This document shows positions 34,996-45,800 of a stretch of 64,000 nt of DNA, one piece after another. Within the stretch, counting starts at the first letter, position 1. The number at the start of each line of letters is the position of its first letter. The DNA is from Micropterus salmoides (lineage: Eukaryota; Chordata; Actinopteri; Centrarchiformes; Centrarchidae). The stretch is taken from NCBI RefSeq assembly GCF_014851395.1, contig NW_024041373.1:22638750-22702749 (forward strand), given 5' to 3'. The notes beneath the pieces are model-generated. The model did no database searches, was not told the origin of the DNA, and saw only the letters and a program-made list of their open reading frames with translations. The translations under genes were made by a program, and so were the position numbers.

Positions 34996-36669
34996 ATGCG
35001 TAGTAAGTGTGGACACAATCTGGATAAGTTTACTGATGCTGTGACGTCCTACATCAGCTTCTGTGAGGACACCTGTTTACCAACACGCACCAGGGTGAGT
35101 TATAACAATGACAAACCCTGGTTTACAGCCAAACTCAGACAGCTGAAGTTGGAAAAGGAGGAGGCATTTAGGAGTGAGGATTGAACCCGGTGCAGGGCGT
35201 TGAAGTACAGGTTTAGCAAGGAGGTGCGAGAAGCTAAACGACTGTACGCAGTGAGGCTAAAGAACCGGTTCTCTGCAAACGCCGTCACTTCTGTCTGGAG
35301 GGGGTTCAGACAGATCACTAACTACAAACCCAAAGCCCCCAACTCCATCAACGACTCTCGCCTGGCAAATAGGCTGAACCAGTTCTAGTGCCGCTTTGAG
35401 AATCTCCCTTGACTCCTCCGCTCAGTTTCAACCCCAGTCCACCATCTCCTTACCCCACTCCTCAGAGTTGGCCAGCTCCACCCCCTCCCCTCCTCTCTCC
35501 ATCTCAGAGGGGGAAGTCAACAGACTGTTCAGGAGGCAGAAACTCCGCAAAGCAACTGGACCGGACTCTGTCTCCCCATCCACCCTGAAGCAATGTGCTT
35601 ATCAGCTGTCTCTGGTGTTCACAGACATTTTTAACACCTCACTGGAGGCATGTCATGTGCCAGCCTGCTTCAAAGCCTCCACCATCATCCCCATCCCCAA
35701 AAAACCAAGGATCACAGAACTAAACAACTTCAGACCCGTCGCCCTGACCTCTGTGGTAATGAAGACCTTTGAACACCTTGTGTTGTCCCACCTTAAATCA
35801 ATCACAGACCCACTCCTGGACCCCCTGCAGTTCGCCTACAGAGCCAACAGGTCTGTAGATGATGCAGTAAACATGGCCCTTCATTACATCCTCCAGCACC
35901 TGTTTGTGAATTTCAGCTCTGCTTTCAACACCATCATCCCGGCCCTGCTGCAGGACAGGCTCTCTCAGCTGAACGTGCCTGACTCCACCTGCAGGTGGAT
36001 CACAGACTTCCTGACAGACAGCAAGCAGCACGTGAAGATGGGAAAACATGTCTCTGACTCCAGGACCATCAGCACCGGTTCCCCTCAAGGCTGCGTTCTT
36101 TGCCCCCTTCTCTTCTCCCTGTACACCAACAGCTGCACCTCCAGTCACCAGTCTGTCAAGCTCCTGAAGTTTGCGGACGACACCACCCTCACTGGGCTCA
36201 TCTCTGGTGGGGATGAGTCCACCTACAGGTGGGAGATCGACCATCTGGTGACCTGGTGCAGCCAGAACAGTCTGGAGCTCAACGCTCTGAAGACAGTGAG
36301 CCCAGCCCCAACCTCCCCCATCATCCTGTGTGACTCCCCAGTCACCACTGTGGACTCCTTCCGCTTCCTGGGCACCATCATCTCCCAGGACCTCAAATGG
36401 GAGCTGAACATCACCTCCCTCACCAAAAAGGCCCAGCAGAGGATGTACTTCCTGCGGCAGCTGAAGAAGTTCAGCCTACCAAAGACCATGATGGTTCACT
36501 TCTACACCGCCATCATCGAGTCCATCCTCACCTCCTCCTCATCACCATCTGGTACGCTGCTGCCACTGCCAGGGACAAGGGCAGACTGCAGCGTATCATA
36601 CACTCTGCAGAGAAGGTGATTGACTGCAATCTTCCATCTCTTCAGGACCTGTATGCCTCCAGGCTCTGA
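34996..36669 (+). pseudogene. LINE reverse transcriptase, broken
   Basis: Early stops occur at about 35182 and 35386. The frame at 35396-36619 is open for 407 codons and holds KATGPDSVSPSTLK, IIPIPKKP, NFRPVALTSVVMK, QFAYRANRSVDDA, FSSAFNTI, GSPQGCVL and the catalytic KFADDTTL. About 20 residues are missing between LHYILQHL and FVNFSSAFN, where related elements have a VRMLF-like stretch carrying the strand before the first catalytic Asp. The position of that Asp reads Asn (VNFSSA). The enzyme is therefore dead on two counts. Confidence 0.88.
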
Positions 36670-36732
36670 GGCGAGCAGGAAAGATTGCAGCTGACCCCTC
36701 CCACCCTGGGCACAAACTGTTTCGGCATGAGT

Positions 36733-37470
36733 TGTAGTTTTTCCCTGTGAGTTTGAGTTTTTGCCATTTGTTTCTGGTGTCCTTCTGTTTACCTGTTCTT
36801 CTCGTTTCCTTGTCCTTAGTGTTTATGTCTTGTCTGGTGTTCTAGCTCGTAGTCCTGTGTTGATTTGATATTGCTTTGGTTTGGTAGTCTAGTTGTTATA
36901 TTGTTTCTTAGTCACTGCCTTAACTCTTGTTCCTGCATTTTAGTTCGTTGTCCTTGTTCCCAGTCCTGTACCTTAGTTCATGTTAAGTGTTCACTCTGGT
37001 CTGTTTTGTGTTCAGTGACCTGTGTTCCGTCTGTTCCCCCGGTTGTCACTCTGCCTGCATGTCAGTCTCTCTGTTTCCCTCTGCTCACTGTCTGTCTCTC
37101 TGCCTGCCTTGTTAGTCTCATGTCTGTCACCTGTGTTGCTCCCGCCCTGCTCGTTAGTCCCTGTGTATATATACCTGGTGTTTCTGTCTTGTCCTTGTTG
37201 GGTCATTGTTTATTGTCACCCAGTGTTACAGTGTGTTACCTTGTTGCCAGCCTACTCATTGTGTCTCCCTGATTCCCTGCTTATTTTGGATTCTGGTTTT
37301 CTCGTTTGGATTACTTTGTTTTGGACTCTGTCATCAGCCACTCAGTTTGTAAGTGTGCTCGCCTTTGTTTGTTTATTAAAACCCCTTGAACTGTACCTCC
37401 TTTGCCTTGTGTCCTGCATTTGGGTCCTCCAAACAGCTCAACCCTGCCTCACCCACACCAAACCGCGACA
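36733..37470 (+). mobile_element. Solo-LTR-like insertion
   Basis: The block begins TGTAGTTTTTCC and ends ACCGCGACA, i.e. TG...CA ends. It has an internal TATATATA at 37165-37172 and an ATTAAA poly(A) signal at about 37375, the usual LTR layout. TGCATTTGGGTCCTCC near the end resembles fish Gypsy-type LTRs from memory. No clear target-site duplication and no internal coding region were seen, so a solo LTR is inferred. The 135- and 197-codon frames across it are spurious. Confidence 0.5.
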
Positions 37471-37660
37471 GGTCCATCAGAACCAAAACCTCTCGCCACA
37501 AAATCAGCTTCTTCCTATTCCATATATATATATATTTCTACATTTATTTATGTCAACTATATGTTTGTCTACGTGTAGCACCTCATCACCAAAACAAATT
37601 CCTTGTATGTGTTAAACACTACTTGGCAATAAAGCTCCTTCTGATTCTGAGTCTGAAAAA

Positions 37661-38209
37661 GGCATCCCGATAATTCATTCATACTAGTGTTGCTTTACAT
37701 TGAGCACATCAGGGTTCAGTTGGTTCATAGAAATGTCTATTCAAATGATGATGTGTGTCCATCATTTGAACACAAAATACATTTTTGAGAATACATAACA
37801 TCGTTTTGAATGCTGGAGTTTTTCCTTTTGTGTGTGGAGTCCTGAGAATATGAGGTATGCGTTCAGAAAATATCTGCAAACAATAAAGTAAAAGTTTAAG
37901 TAATTAGAGGAAGTTCATATAATTATTTATTTACATACTAATTACAGTAACGACCTAAATTTAAACAAAGCTAGCATTCTACTAAAAATAAACTAAAAGA
38001 CATAATCTAATATAAAACAGAATGTGAAATAGTTAAATAATTATCATCTGAGTTTTAATTTTGGTGTGACTTTAAACAGATGCTGGTAATTACTTACCAC
38101 ATCCCCATTTAAATATCAGCTTATTTATTCTTAATTGGGGTGACAGTGATGATCGACTCTGCAACATTTATTAATATCCCCCACATGTAACCATGTAATC
38201 AAGTCTGAA
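37661..38209. other. Intergenic, no gene recognised
   Basis: AT-rich, nothing recognised. Confidence 0.5.
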
Positions 38210-38768
38210 AGTCAAGTAAACTTTACTGTTGTGTGTATTGTCTTTGTATTCAGACCTCTTGTCAGGGTCACATCTTTTAATATTAATTTCATCAATATGT
38301 TTTATTATTATTTTCTGTTTTTGAGTCTACTTGTTTTTGCCCTGACGGATCTGTACCGTCTGCCTGATGGTAACAGTTCGAACAGGGGGTGGCCTGGATG
38401 AGAGGTGTCTTTTAGAATGTTCTGGATTTTTTTGAGACAGCGGGAACTGTGTAGTTCTTCCAGTGTGAGGAGAGGGCAGCCAACGATCTTCTGTGCGGTG
38501 TTGATGACACTCTGGAGCACTTTCCTGTGAGCACTGCTGAGCTGTAATCCACAAAGAACATCCGCACATAGTTCCCCTGTTGCTCCAGGTGGGACAGTGC
38601 AATATGGAGGGCTGTGGTTATGGCGTCCTCTGTGGATCTGTTCTCTCTGTGGGCAAACTGGTGGGGGTCAAGGCCTCGGGGCAGGAGTGCTGTGATGTGC
38701 CTCCTGACCAGTTTTTCAAGTGCTTTGAAAAACCAAGCTTTACCCTCAGACATGACACACAAGCCCAC
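38210..38768 (-). pseudogene. Second CR1/L2-like LINE fragment with internal deletion
   Basis: On the minus strand, LEKLVRRHITALLPRGLDPHQFAHRENRSTEDA and VRMFFVDYSSA (RT, first catalytic Asp) jump directly to a C-terminal part (LQSVINTAQKIVGCPLLTLEEL, SGRRYRSVRAKTSRLK). The central RT with its second Asp pair is deleted. The 3' tail lies at about 38210-38240 (AAGTCAAGTAAACTTTAC). Confidence 0.8.
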
Positions 38769-38786
38769 AAAAATACTATATACTTA

Positions 38787-40422
38787 CAGTGGGTACGGAA
38801 AGTATTCAGACCCCTTTAAATTTTTCACTCTTTGTTTCATTGCAGCCATTTTCCAAAAATCAAAAAAGTTCATTTTATTTCTCAGTAATGTACACTCAGC
38901 ACCCCATCTTGACAGAAAAAAAACAGAAATGTAGAAATTTTTGCAAATTTATTAAAAAAGAAAAACTGAAATATCACATGGTCATAAGTATTCAGACCCT
39001 TTGCTCAGTATTTAGTAGAAGCACCCTTTTGATCTAATACAGCCATGAGTCGTTTTGGGAAAGATGCAACAAGTTTTTCACATCTGGATTTGGGTATCCT
39101 CTGCCATTCCTCCTTGCAGATCCTCTCCAGTTCTGTCAGGTTGGATGGTAAACATTGGTGGACAGCCATTTTCAGGTCTCTCCAGAGATGCTCAATTGGG
39201 TTTAAGTCAGGGCTCTGGCTGGGCCATTCAAGAACAGCCACGGAGTTGTTGTGAAGCCACTCCTTCGTTATTTTAGCGGTGTGCTTAGGGTCATTGTCTT
39301 GTTGGAAGGTAAACCTTCGGCCCAGTCTGAGGTCCAGAGCACTCTGGAAAAGGTTTTCGTCCAGGATATCCTTGTACTTGGCCGCATTCATCTTTCCCTC
39401 GATTGCAACCAGTCGTCCTGTCCCTGCAGCTGAAAAACACCCCCACAGCATGATGCTGCCACCACCATGCTTCACTGTTGAGACTGTATTGGACAGGTGA
39501 TGAGCAGTGCCTGGTTTTCTCCACACATACCGCTTAGAATTAAGGCCAAAAAGTTCTATCTTGGTCTCATCAGACCAGAGGATCTTATTTATCACCATCT
39601 TGGAGTCCTTCGGGTGTTTTTTAGCAAACTCCATGCGGGCTTTCATGTGTCTTGCACTGAGGAGAGGCTTCCGTCGGGCCACTCTGCCATAAAGCCCCGA
39701 CTGGTGGATTGCTGCAGTGATGGTTGACTTACAACAACTTTCTCCCATCTCCCGACTGCATCTCTGGAGCTCAGCCACAGTGACCTTTGGGTTCTTCTTT
39801 ACCTCTCTCACCAAGGCTCTTGTCCCCCGATAGCTCAGTTTGGCCGGACGGCCAGCTCTAGGAAGGGTTCTGGTCGTCCCAAACGTCTTCCATTTGAGGA
39901 TTATGGAGGCCACTGTGCTCTTAGGAACCTTAAGTGCAGCAGATATTTTTTTGTAACCTTGGCCAGATCTGGGCCTTGCCACAATTCTGTCTGTGAGCTC
40001 TTCAGGCAGTTCCTTTGACCTCATGATTCTCATTTGCTCTGACATGCACTGTGAGCTGTAAGGTCTTATATAGACAGGTGTGTGGCTTTCCTAATCAAGT
40101 CCAATCAGTATAATCAAACACAGCTGGACTCAAATGAAGGTGTAGAACCATCTCAAGGATGATCAGAAGAAATAGACAGCACCTGAGTTAAATATGAGTG
40201 TCACGGCAAAGGGTCTGAATACTTATGACCACGTGATATTTCAGTTTTTCTTTTTTAATAAATTTGCAAAAATTTCTACATTTCTGTTTTTTTCTGTCAA
40301 GATGGGGTGCTGAGTGTACATTACTGAGAAATAAAATGAACTTTTTTGATTTTTGGAAAATGGCTGCAATGAAACAAAGAGTGAAAAATTTAAAGGGGTC
40401 TGAATACTTTCCGTACCCACTG
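38787..40422 (-). mobile_element. Tc1-like transposon C, complete and apparently young
   Basis: It runs from CAGTGGGTACGGAAAGTATT to its reverse complement with TA at 38785-38786 and 40423-40424, 1636 bp in all. The terminal inverted repeats are about 217 bp (38787-39003 and 40206-40422). Each has an outer and inner copy of GTATTCAGACCC (IR/DR type). Comparing the two ends by eye, I find one substitution (CATGG versus CGTGG) and one 1-bp length change in an A-run, so the element has diverged little since insertion. Confidence 0.95.
39005..40045 (-). CDS. Tc1-like transposase C, full-length 346 aa
   Basis: A single uninterrupted frame with all parts expected of a Sleeping Beauty-type transposase. 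It has an N-terminal paired-like domain with two helix-turn-helix halves (about residues 10-120; KVPKSTVASIILKWK) separated by a GRPAKLS hook. The DDE catalytic core follows, with Asp159 (WSDETKIELFG), Asp250 (FQQDNDPKHTAK) and Glu285 (SPDLNPIEHLW). The 91-residue and 35-residue steps equal those of Sleeping Beauty (153, 244, 279). A glycine-rich VKHGGGSIMLWGC box is present, and the end is GASTKY. Length fits the ~340-aa family. Met5 or Met8 may be the real start. The enzyme would excise and insert the element at TA sites; activity is an inference from integrity. Confidence 0.93.
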   Translation of the reverse strand: MSEQMRIMRSKELPEELTDRIVARPRSGQGYKKISAALKVPKSTVASIILKWKTFGTTRTLPRAGRPAKLSYRGTRALVREVKKNPKVTVAELQRCSREMGESCCKSTITAAIHQSGLYGRVARRKPLLSARHMKARMEFAKKHPKDSKMVINKILWSDETKIELFGLNSKRYVWRKPGTAHHLSNTVSTVKHGGGSIMLWGCFSAAGTGRLVAIEGKMNAAKYKDILDENLFQSALDLRLGRRFTFQQDNDPKHTAKITKEWLHNNSVAVLEWPSQSPDLNPIEHLWRDLKMAVHQCLPSNLTELERICKEEWQRIPKSRCEKLVASFPKRLMAVLDQKGASTKY

Positions 40423-40424
40423 TA

Positions 40425-41350
40425 TATACTTATACACTGCACTGTAAAAACCAGTTTTGAAAATGTGTGGAGTAAAGGAATAAAAAGTGCAAATGCGTAT
40501 TTGTTGTCTTTTGTTGTGTTCATGTGAAAAGCATTTGAGTGGGAGAACCACAAGTAACACTTGTAACCATTTTATATTTTACCTTACTTTTTTGTGGTAT
40601 TGTTTTGAATTTTTCTCACCATACTTTTCAACTGCTCTCCGCAGATTACTTTCACAAAACAATGTATGGAAATGTACACAACATACACCTATGAAAGACA
40701 AAAGAGCTTTACATTTAGAACAACAGTGTGCACATAGAATATCCATAGACTGTATAAGTATATCCAAAAACTGTATTATTATGAAAAAATGTTTTTCAAA
40801 ATTGATGCAAATGATTCATTTTGGGATGTGTTTATGGCATTTTGAATGCAGTGTTTAATTTTTAAGGACATATAAGGCATTTTGCATTTTGTGTAAGCAG
40901 TTTTCGGAATAGTTTAGAAAAAGGAGACATACTTTTTAAAACGTGTGTAGCCTAAGCAGTTGTAAAAACTGTAACAAATGTATGAAAAAGGTCAAAGCGC
41001 CCATGCCAGAAACCTCTATTTAGCCTATATCTGTAGGCCTATTATTTACGTTATGCCCTTGCTCAATTAAATTTTTATTTAATCTTATAAAGTGTGATTC
41101 TGTCTTAGACAGGAAACCTTACTTTTCTGTAAAGCATTGAGTTTGCCAATGTACTTTTCTTCAAGTGTGATATATTTTGTTAAAAAAAGCCTAGAGTAAG
41201 TGCAGTCGATTCACTTAGCACTGCGTTTCTCTTTTCCTACGTCCTTATGAAATCTCCTTCACATCTTTCCTTGACCTGAAGGAAAAGTGGTTAGCAAAGG
41301 ACATTTTTTTGATTTTTCACACCCGATGAGGTAGCGATTTGTGCGCATCT
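40425..41350. other. Intergenic, upstream of anapc1
   Basis: AT-rich. Open frames of up to 123 codons are unsupported. No repeat was named. Confidence 0.5.
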
Positions 41351-41364
41351 GGATGACGCTAATG

Positions 41365-41475
41365 AAAGCACCCAATCAGCGCCGTCCTCCTGTCGTCCTC
41401 GCTGCTGATTGGCTGACTCGTGGAGGAAGAAGAATGTCGGGACAGCAAATATGTCCGCGCTCATTTGAAAACCTG
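41365..41475 (+). promoter_or_regulatory. anapc1: anapc1 promoter: two CCAAT boxes and CDE/CHR-like element
   Basis: CCAAT at 41372-41376 and an inverted CCAAT (ATTGG) at 41408-41412 lie 36 bp apart. TTTGAA at 41464-41469 is preceded four bases earlier by CGCG (41456-41459), matching the CDE/CHR spacing of late cell-cycle promoters bound by the DREAM/MuvB complex. No TATA box is evident. Regulation is inferred from motif layout only. Confidence 0.5.
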
Positions 41476-41615
41476 CTGTAGCCAAATGCTCAGTTTGGCA
41501 CCCGATCCGAGTTGTTTTAATGTTGGCACTGGTGACGACGTTGTGCTCAAGCAAGAATCATACAAAGGAAAGAAAAGGACTCCGCGACAAGAGCCAGATT
41601 ATTCCTTATTAGCAG
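41476..41615 (+). other. anapc1: anapc1 exon 1, 5' untranslated (approximate)
   Basis: A donor-like TTAGCAG/GTTAGC at 41615-41616 sits about 1.05 kb before the coding exon, whose acceptor lies upstream of the ATG, so a 5' untranslated exon is required. The start and the exact donor are uncertain. Confidence 0.4.
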
Positions 41616-42644
41616 GTTAGCGGCTAAGTGTCTCCCTGCAAACTCAAAGCTAAGTGAAGCTAACATTAGCTAGCGTGCTAATCCAGCCAGTTAACGGTAT
41701 TTAGCCTTAGCGTGCTAACGCTAAAGAGCACTTTTAGCTAGCTAGCCTCGAATCAGAGCTAACTGTCAACATGCTTGTTTATATAACTTACAGCATCGTA
41801 TTGACACCGTATTGTCTGGGTAATCGAAAACGTCCAGCTAGCTGCGAGCATGTCGCCTCTGTCAGAGTTAACAACAGTATGTCGTAGAAATAATGTTAAT
41901 TGTCATTTGGCGATTTGCATGTCACATATTATAACGTTACCATGACGTCTAGCAATGTCATGAAATGTGAGAGATAACGTTACATCTAGCTAACTTAAGG
42001 CGGTTTGGGACTGTTTATCATTATCATTTATTAGTTGAGTGATAATGGAAATAACTTTGTAGCTGCACGTCGATTCTACTCATTATAATCAAGTCGGCGT
42101 TACATTCACATGAAATGCATTTATTTATTTTGAATGGGAGAGCCTTAACCACCTCAAGTAGCCTATAACCAGTACCATAATTTGACAACCACTGTTTTAA
42201 CAGTGACACAAATTTTGGCATTTTATTTTCTGAATTCATAGCTGTATTTCTTATGGCAGCTAAGTCAGCACAGTATTGGTAATGCATGCCGCACCATGTT
42301 TACAGTGTAGGTTTATTAATAATAATAAAACGTGGTTCTTATGTGTTCATACAGGCTGTAGTTCAATCTGGTGTTTATCCTTTGTTTGTTTTTGTTGAGT
42401 GAAATGCAATATTTTTGTGATGCTTGCTATAGGATTGACTGTAGATTTCTTTTATGGCATTGAAAGCCCTCCCTCTCTTGTTTCAGCCCCTGTTGTTTTC
42501 TAAATGATCTTATCTCCATGTTCAACAGTGGAAGTGTCTGACAGAATGATACATCCATCTGATTATGCTTTGGCCAGTAAATGAAAAAAGTTCTTGCTTA
42601 TTTATAAACATTTTCCGGTCTTTCATATCCCATATTCTTCCCAG

Positions 42645-42884
42645 AAATAATGCTGATATCTGGAACTCATGTCGGAAGTCGTGTATGAAGAGACAGCCAC
42701 GATGATTGCAGCAGGGGAATTGCAGTCGTTTGTCCCGTTTGGCCGCGAGCACTGCAGGAACCATCCAAATGCCTTCAACCTGCAGCTCAGAGAGCTCCAG
42801 CCCGCCTCCGAGCTCTGGTCGTCAGACGGCGCTGCCGGCCTGGTGGGGTCCCTGCAGGAAGTCAGCCTGCAGGAGAGAGAGAGG
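42645..42884 (+). CDS. anapc1: anapc1 exon 2 (start codon, residues 1-72)
   Basis: The acceptor CTTCCCAG precedes 42645, ATG is at 42669, and the donor is GTGAGA. It carries the strongly conserved FVPFGREHC and ELWSSDGAAGL motifs. It ends on a whole codon (QERER). Confidence 0.96.
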
Positions 42885-45800
42885 GTGAGAGTGCATGCAT
42901 TGGGTGGCTTTTACACAATGGTACTCATATTCCATCTATTCAAGCATCTCTGTTTCTAAACCACTAAAGAAGATAAATGCATCAAAAGTACACATAGAGA
43001 AAAATAGGAAAGATCACAAAAGAAAGTGAGGAAATTGAATTTAGATATTTCTTTCCTGTGTATTACTTATTTACACTATGTTTCTTGCATGGCACTGAAA
43101 ATATTTCTTTGTGTCTAAAAATACATAGCAGTTGACATCACAACTTGAATAGATAGTACTACCAAGTTTGTTATTGTAATATCGCTTCCCTTCTTTACTC
43201 ATGAAAGTAATACATTTTTCAGTACAGCTTGTATTTTTCATTCAGTCCTTGTTGTGTTGACTGGATGGACATGTTTTGATTGGCAGGAATGCTGGCAGCT
43301 TAGGAAGGGCTGCATGGGAGTCGGGGAAGAGGATGTGGAGTTTGAAGAGGAGCTCTACACAGCAGGAACTGTGGTTGTCTGGAGCCAGGGCAGTCGGTCC
43401 CAAGGTTCCAACGTATACAAGGCCTTCACCGTCGACAGCCCAGTGCAGCAGGTTCTTATTTATTTTGCATTTATTATTACATTTATTTTCACAGTGAATA
43501 TTCATGATGATTGTTAGGATTTTATAATTTTTGTCTTTCAAGCAAAACATTTCTAAGAGTTGACACTGTCTTTTATTCTGTCTACAGGCCTTGTGGTGTA
43601 ACTTTGCAGTTCCACAGAACAAGAAAGACGGTACTGCACCCTTAAAAACTTTTTGTTGTTGGGAGGCAATCCTTAGAGTTATCTATGAATTTACATTTCA
43701 GTTCTATTGAAGATCAAAAAGAAGTTCCTCTATCTTCTAACTGTATCTGTTATTTTGCAGAGGAAGAAGTGGAGCAGACTGTGTGTATCGTTCAGCGTAG
43801 CTGTGTCAACGTACACACTGTGACTGGGAAGGATTTTATCTCACCACTGCCCTTCCAGGTGAGGGGGGCTAGAGACTCTGGTGGGAAATCTTTTGTCCCT
43901 CAGGAAGAGGGGAGTCAAGACTTGTAGAGAAATTCAAAAGCATCTGCTAAATTTCAGCTAGCCAGATTCAACAACCTTCTGATCTTTTGCCTCTCCTCAC
44001 TTTGAATTTCTTTGGTGTAACTTGCCACCCTCTACCGAGATTTATATTGCATGACTTGCTAATTTTGCAGTAGCAACATCAGTGGCAGTGTTCAAACGGT
44101 CATGCTCACTGACTTTTATATTCCAAGGATTAAAAAGTCCCTAGCTGTTTCATTTCTACTTAAAGGCTGGATGCCTGTGTCAATGTGTGTGTGTTTATGT
44201 GCAAGCGAGTGTGAGTCAGATTACTGATATTCCCCAGGGCTCAACCGTTGTCTGGCTAACCAATAATGGAAATTTTGGATCGCTGACAGTGAGAATGAAC
44301 TCCATTAATATCAGGTGTGCGTGTGTGAGACATCCCTGTGAGTGATTGTGCACATAATGAGCCAGAGAGTGTGTGTTTTGTCTACATGCAGATAGATATG
44401 TTTTTGATAGTAAACATGTTTTTGTGTGTGTGTGACTGCACATGTGTATTTGGGGGTTATTTCTATGTGTGTGTATTGGTATCATTGGCATGTTGCATAG
44501 CAACGTGTTGTGATTTGATTCAGGGATGTGTTTTTACCAGTTGCAGAAACATTGTTTGTGGGTTGCTTAGAGGAAATCAGGTTTTGCTCCTGTGTTTGTT
44601 TTTTTTGCTTGAGGCCTGCGAAGGTGGTGATGAAGTGTTGGGTATTTACTTGTGGGAGACACCCTCTCATTAAATGATTGAAATGATTAAAGAGGCAGAC
44701 AACACGTCGGCGTTTTGAACAGAGCAAGAAAATCCTTGTGAGAGCCTTTGTGAGAGGAAGCATCCCCACTGCTGGGGTGTCCTTGATACTGAACCCCTGG
44801 GGGATAATGATAATTATCGCAATATAATTTTCCTCAATAACAATATAATTAATGTTCGATATATTGTCAATTAATATTTGGTTTAATTAATTTGAATCAC
44901 TTACAAATTAGCACTTACATTTTTTTTGTTGAGGAAAAGGGACTGAAAAAAGATTTACTAATAAAAATTGTTGAAAAAGATTTTATCATAATAGTTTTGA
45001 ATGTTCTACGTCAGATTTGTTATATGATCCACTATGTGGCATCAAGTGTTTGTCATATTCTGACCAAAAAGAAAAGTTTAACCACATAATTAACCGTCTG
45101 GTTTTCACTCAGAAGCAAAAATCAGCCTTTAAACTTGAAAGAAATAATGATTTGTCATATATCGTGATAATTATCGATATCGAGTGATATGAAATGTTTT
45201 TATCGTGATAACATTTTTGGCCATGTCACCCAGCCCTAAGCTCTCGCTGTCAGATAATCTGCTGCATATTTTCTAGATCATTCCACTAATTAGTGATGTC
45301 CTCTTCTTTTGGCCAACAGTAATTACAAACATTTATCACTTAACATCATCCACTGATGCATTGTTTGCATTTTCATTAACCTCCCGTACCTTTATTACGT
45401 AGTTATACTGTGTAATTGTAACGGTTCTCCCTGAGCTTGTACTACTGCACTGTCCTGATTCAAACCAGTGACCTTGGGTACAGGAGGTGGATGCACCAAC
45501 TGGAGGCTAAAACCCATGGTCGCTAGTGCGTCTCTTAAGACGTTGGTGAGTGAGGTTTACTCACTTCACAGCCACCTGGCTTCCGTTACATAAGCTTAAA
45601 GGAAAAATGCAATTGTGGCTTTTAAATATAACACATTTCAAATGTTACAGATTTATAAAAAACATGACATAGTTATAGAACAAATTCACTTTTCTTAAAA
45701 TTGTAATGGAAACTGGATTCCAAAAAGACAGTAAAGTGACTGCTGTTTGTATCAAATGACAATGTGTAATGTGAAGTGTCTTTCAGCTCAGTGTTTTGGT

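Larger units (their letters stand above)
34990..37660 (+). mobile_element. CR1/L2-like LINE, 5' truncated, interrupted by an LTR-like block
   Basis: It starts inside the linker between endonuclease and RT (FCEDTCLPTRTRVSYNNDKPW) and continues through the RT. It ends in a 3' UTR with CTTGGCAATAAAG and a TTCTGATTCTGA tail at 37625-37655. Between the end of the RT region (about 36732) and the resumption at GTCCATCAGAACCAAAACC (37472), an unrelated ~740-bp block is present. In the related fragment at 38308-38768 the same protein region is continuous, supporting the insertion. Confidence 0.85.

Noticed and set aside
35798..36244. 148-codon frame antisense to the LINE reverse transcriptase
   Set aside because: Shadow of the RT frame on the other strand.
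36865..37615. 135- and 197-codon frames rich in Cys, Leu, Ser and Val
   Set aside because: They lie across the CT-rich LTR-like block and LINE tail; composition explains the open frames.
41291..41554. Bidirectional gene starting on the minus strand from the anapc1 promoter
   Set aside because: The 87-codon frame overlaps promoter motifs and has no recognisable protein or splice donor.
42885..42959. Continuation of anapc1 exon 2 beyond 42884
   Set aside because: Protein similarity stops at QERER, and a GTGAGA donor is present there.
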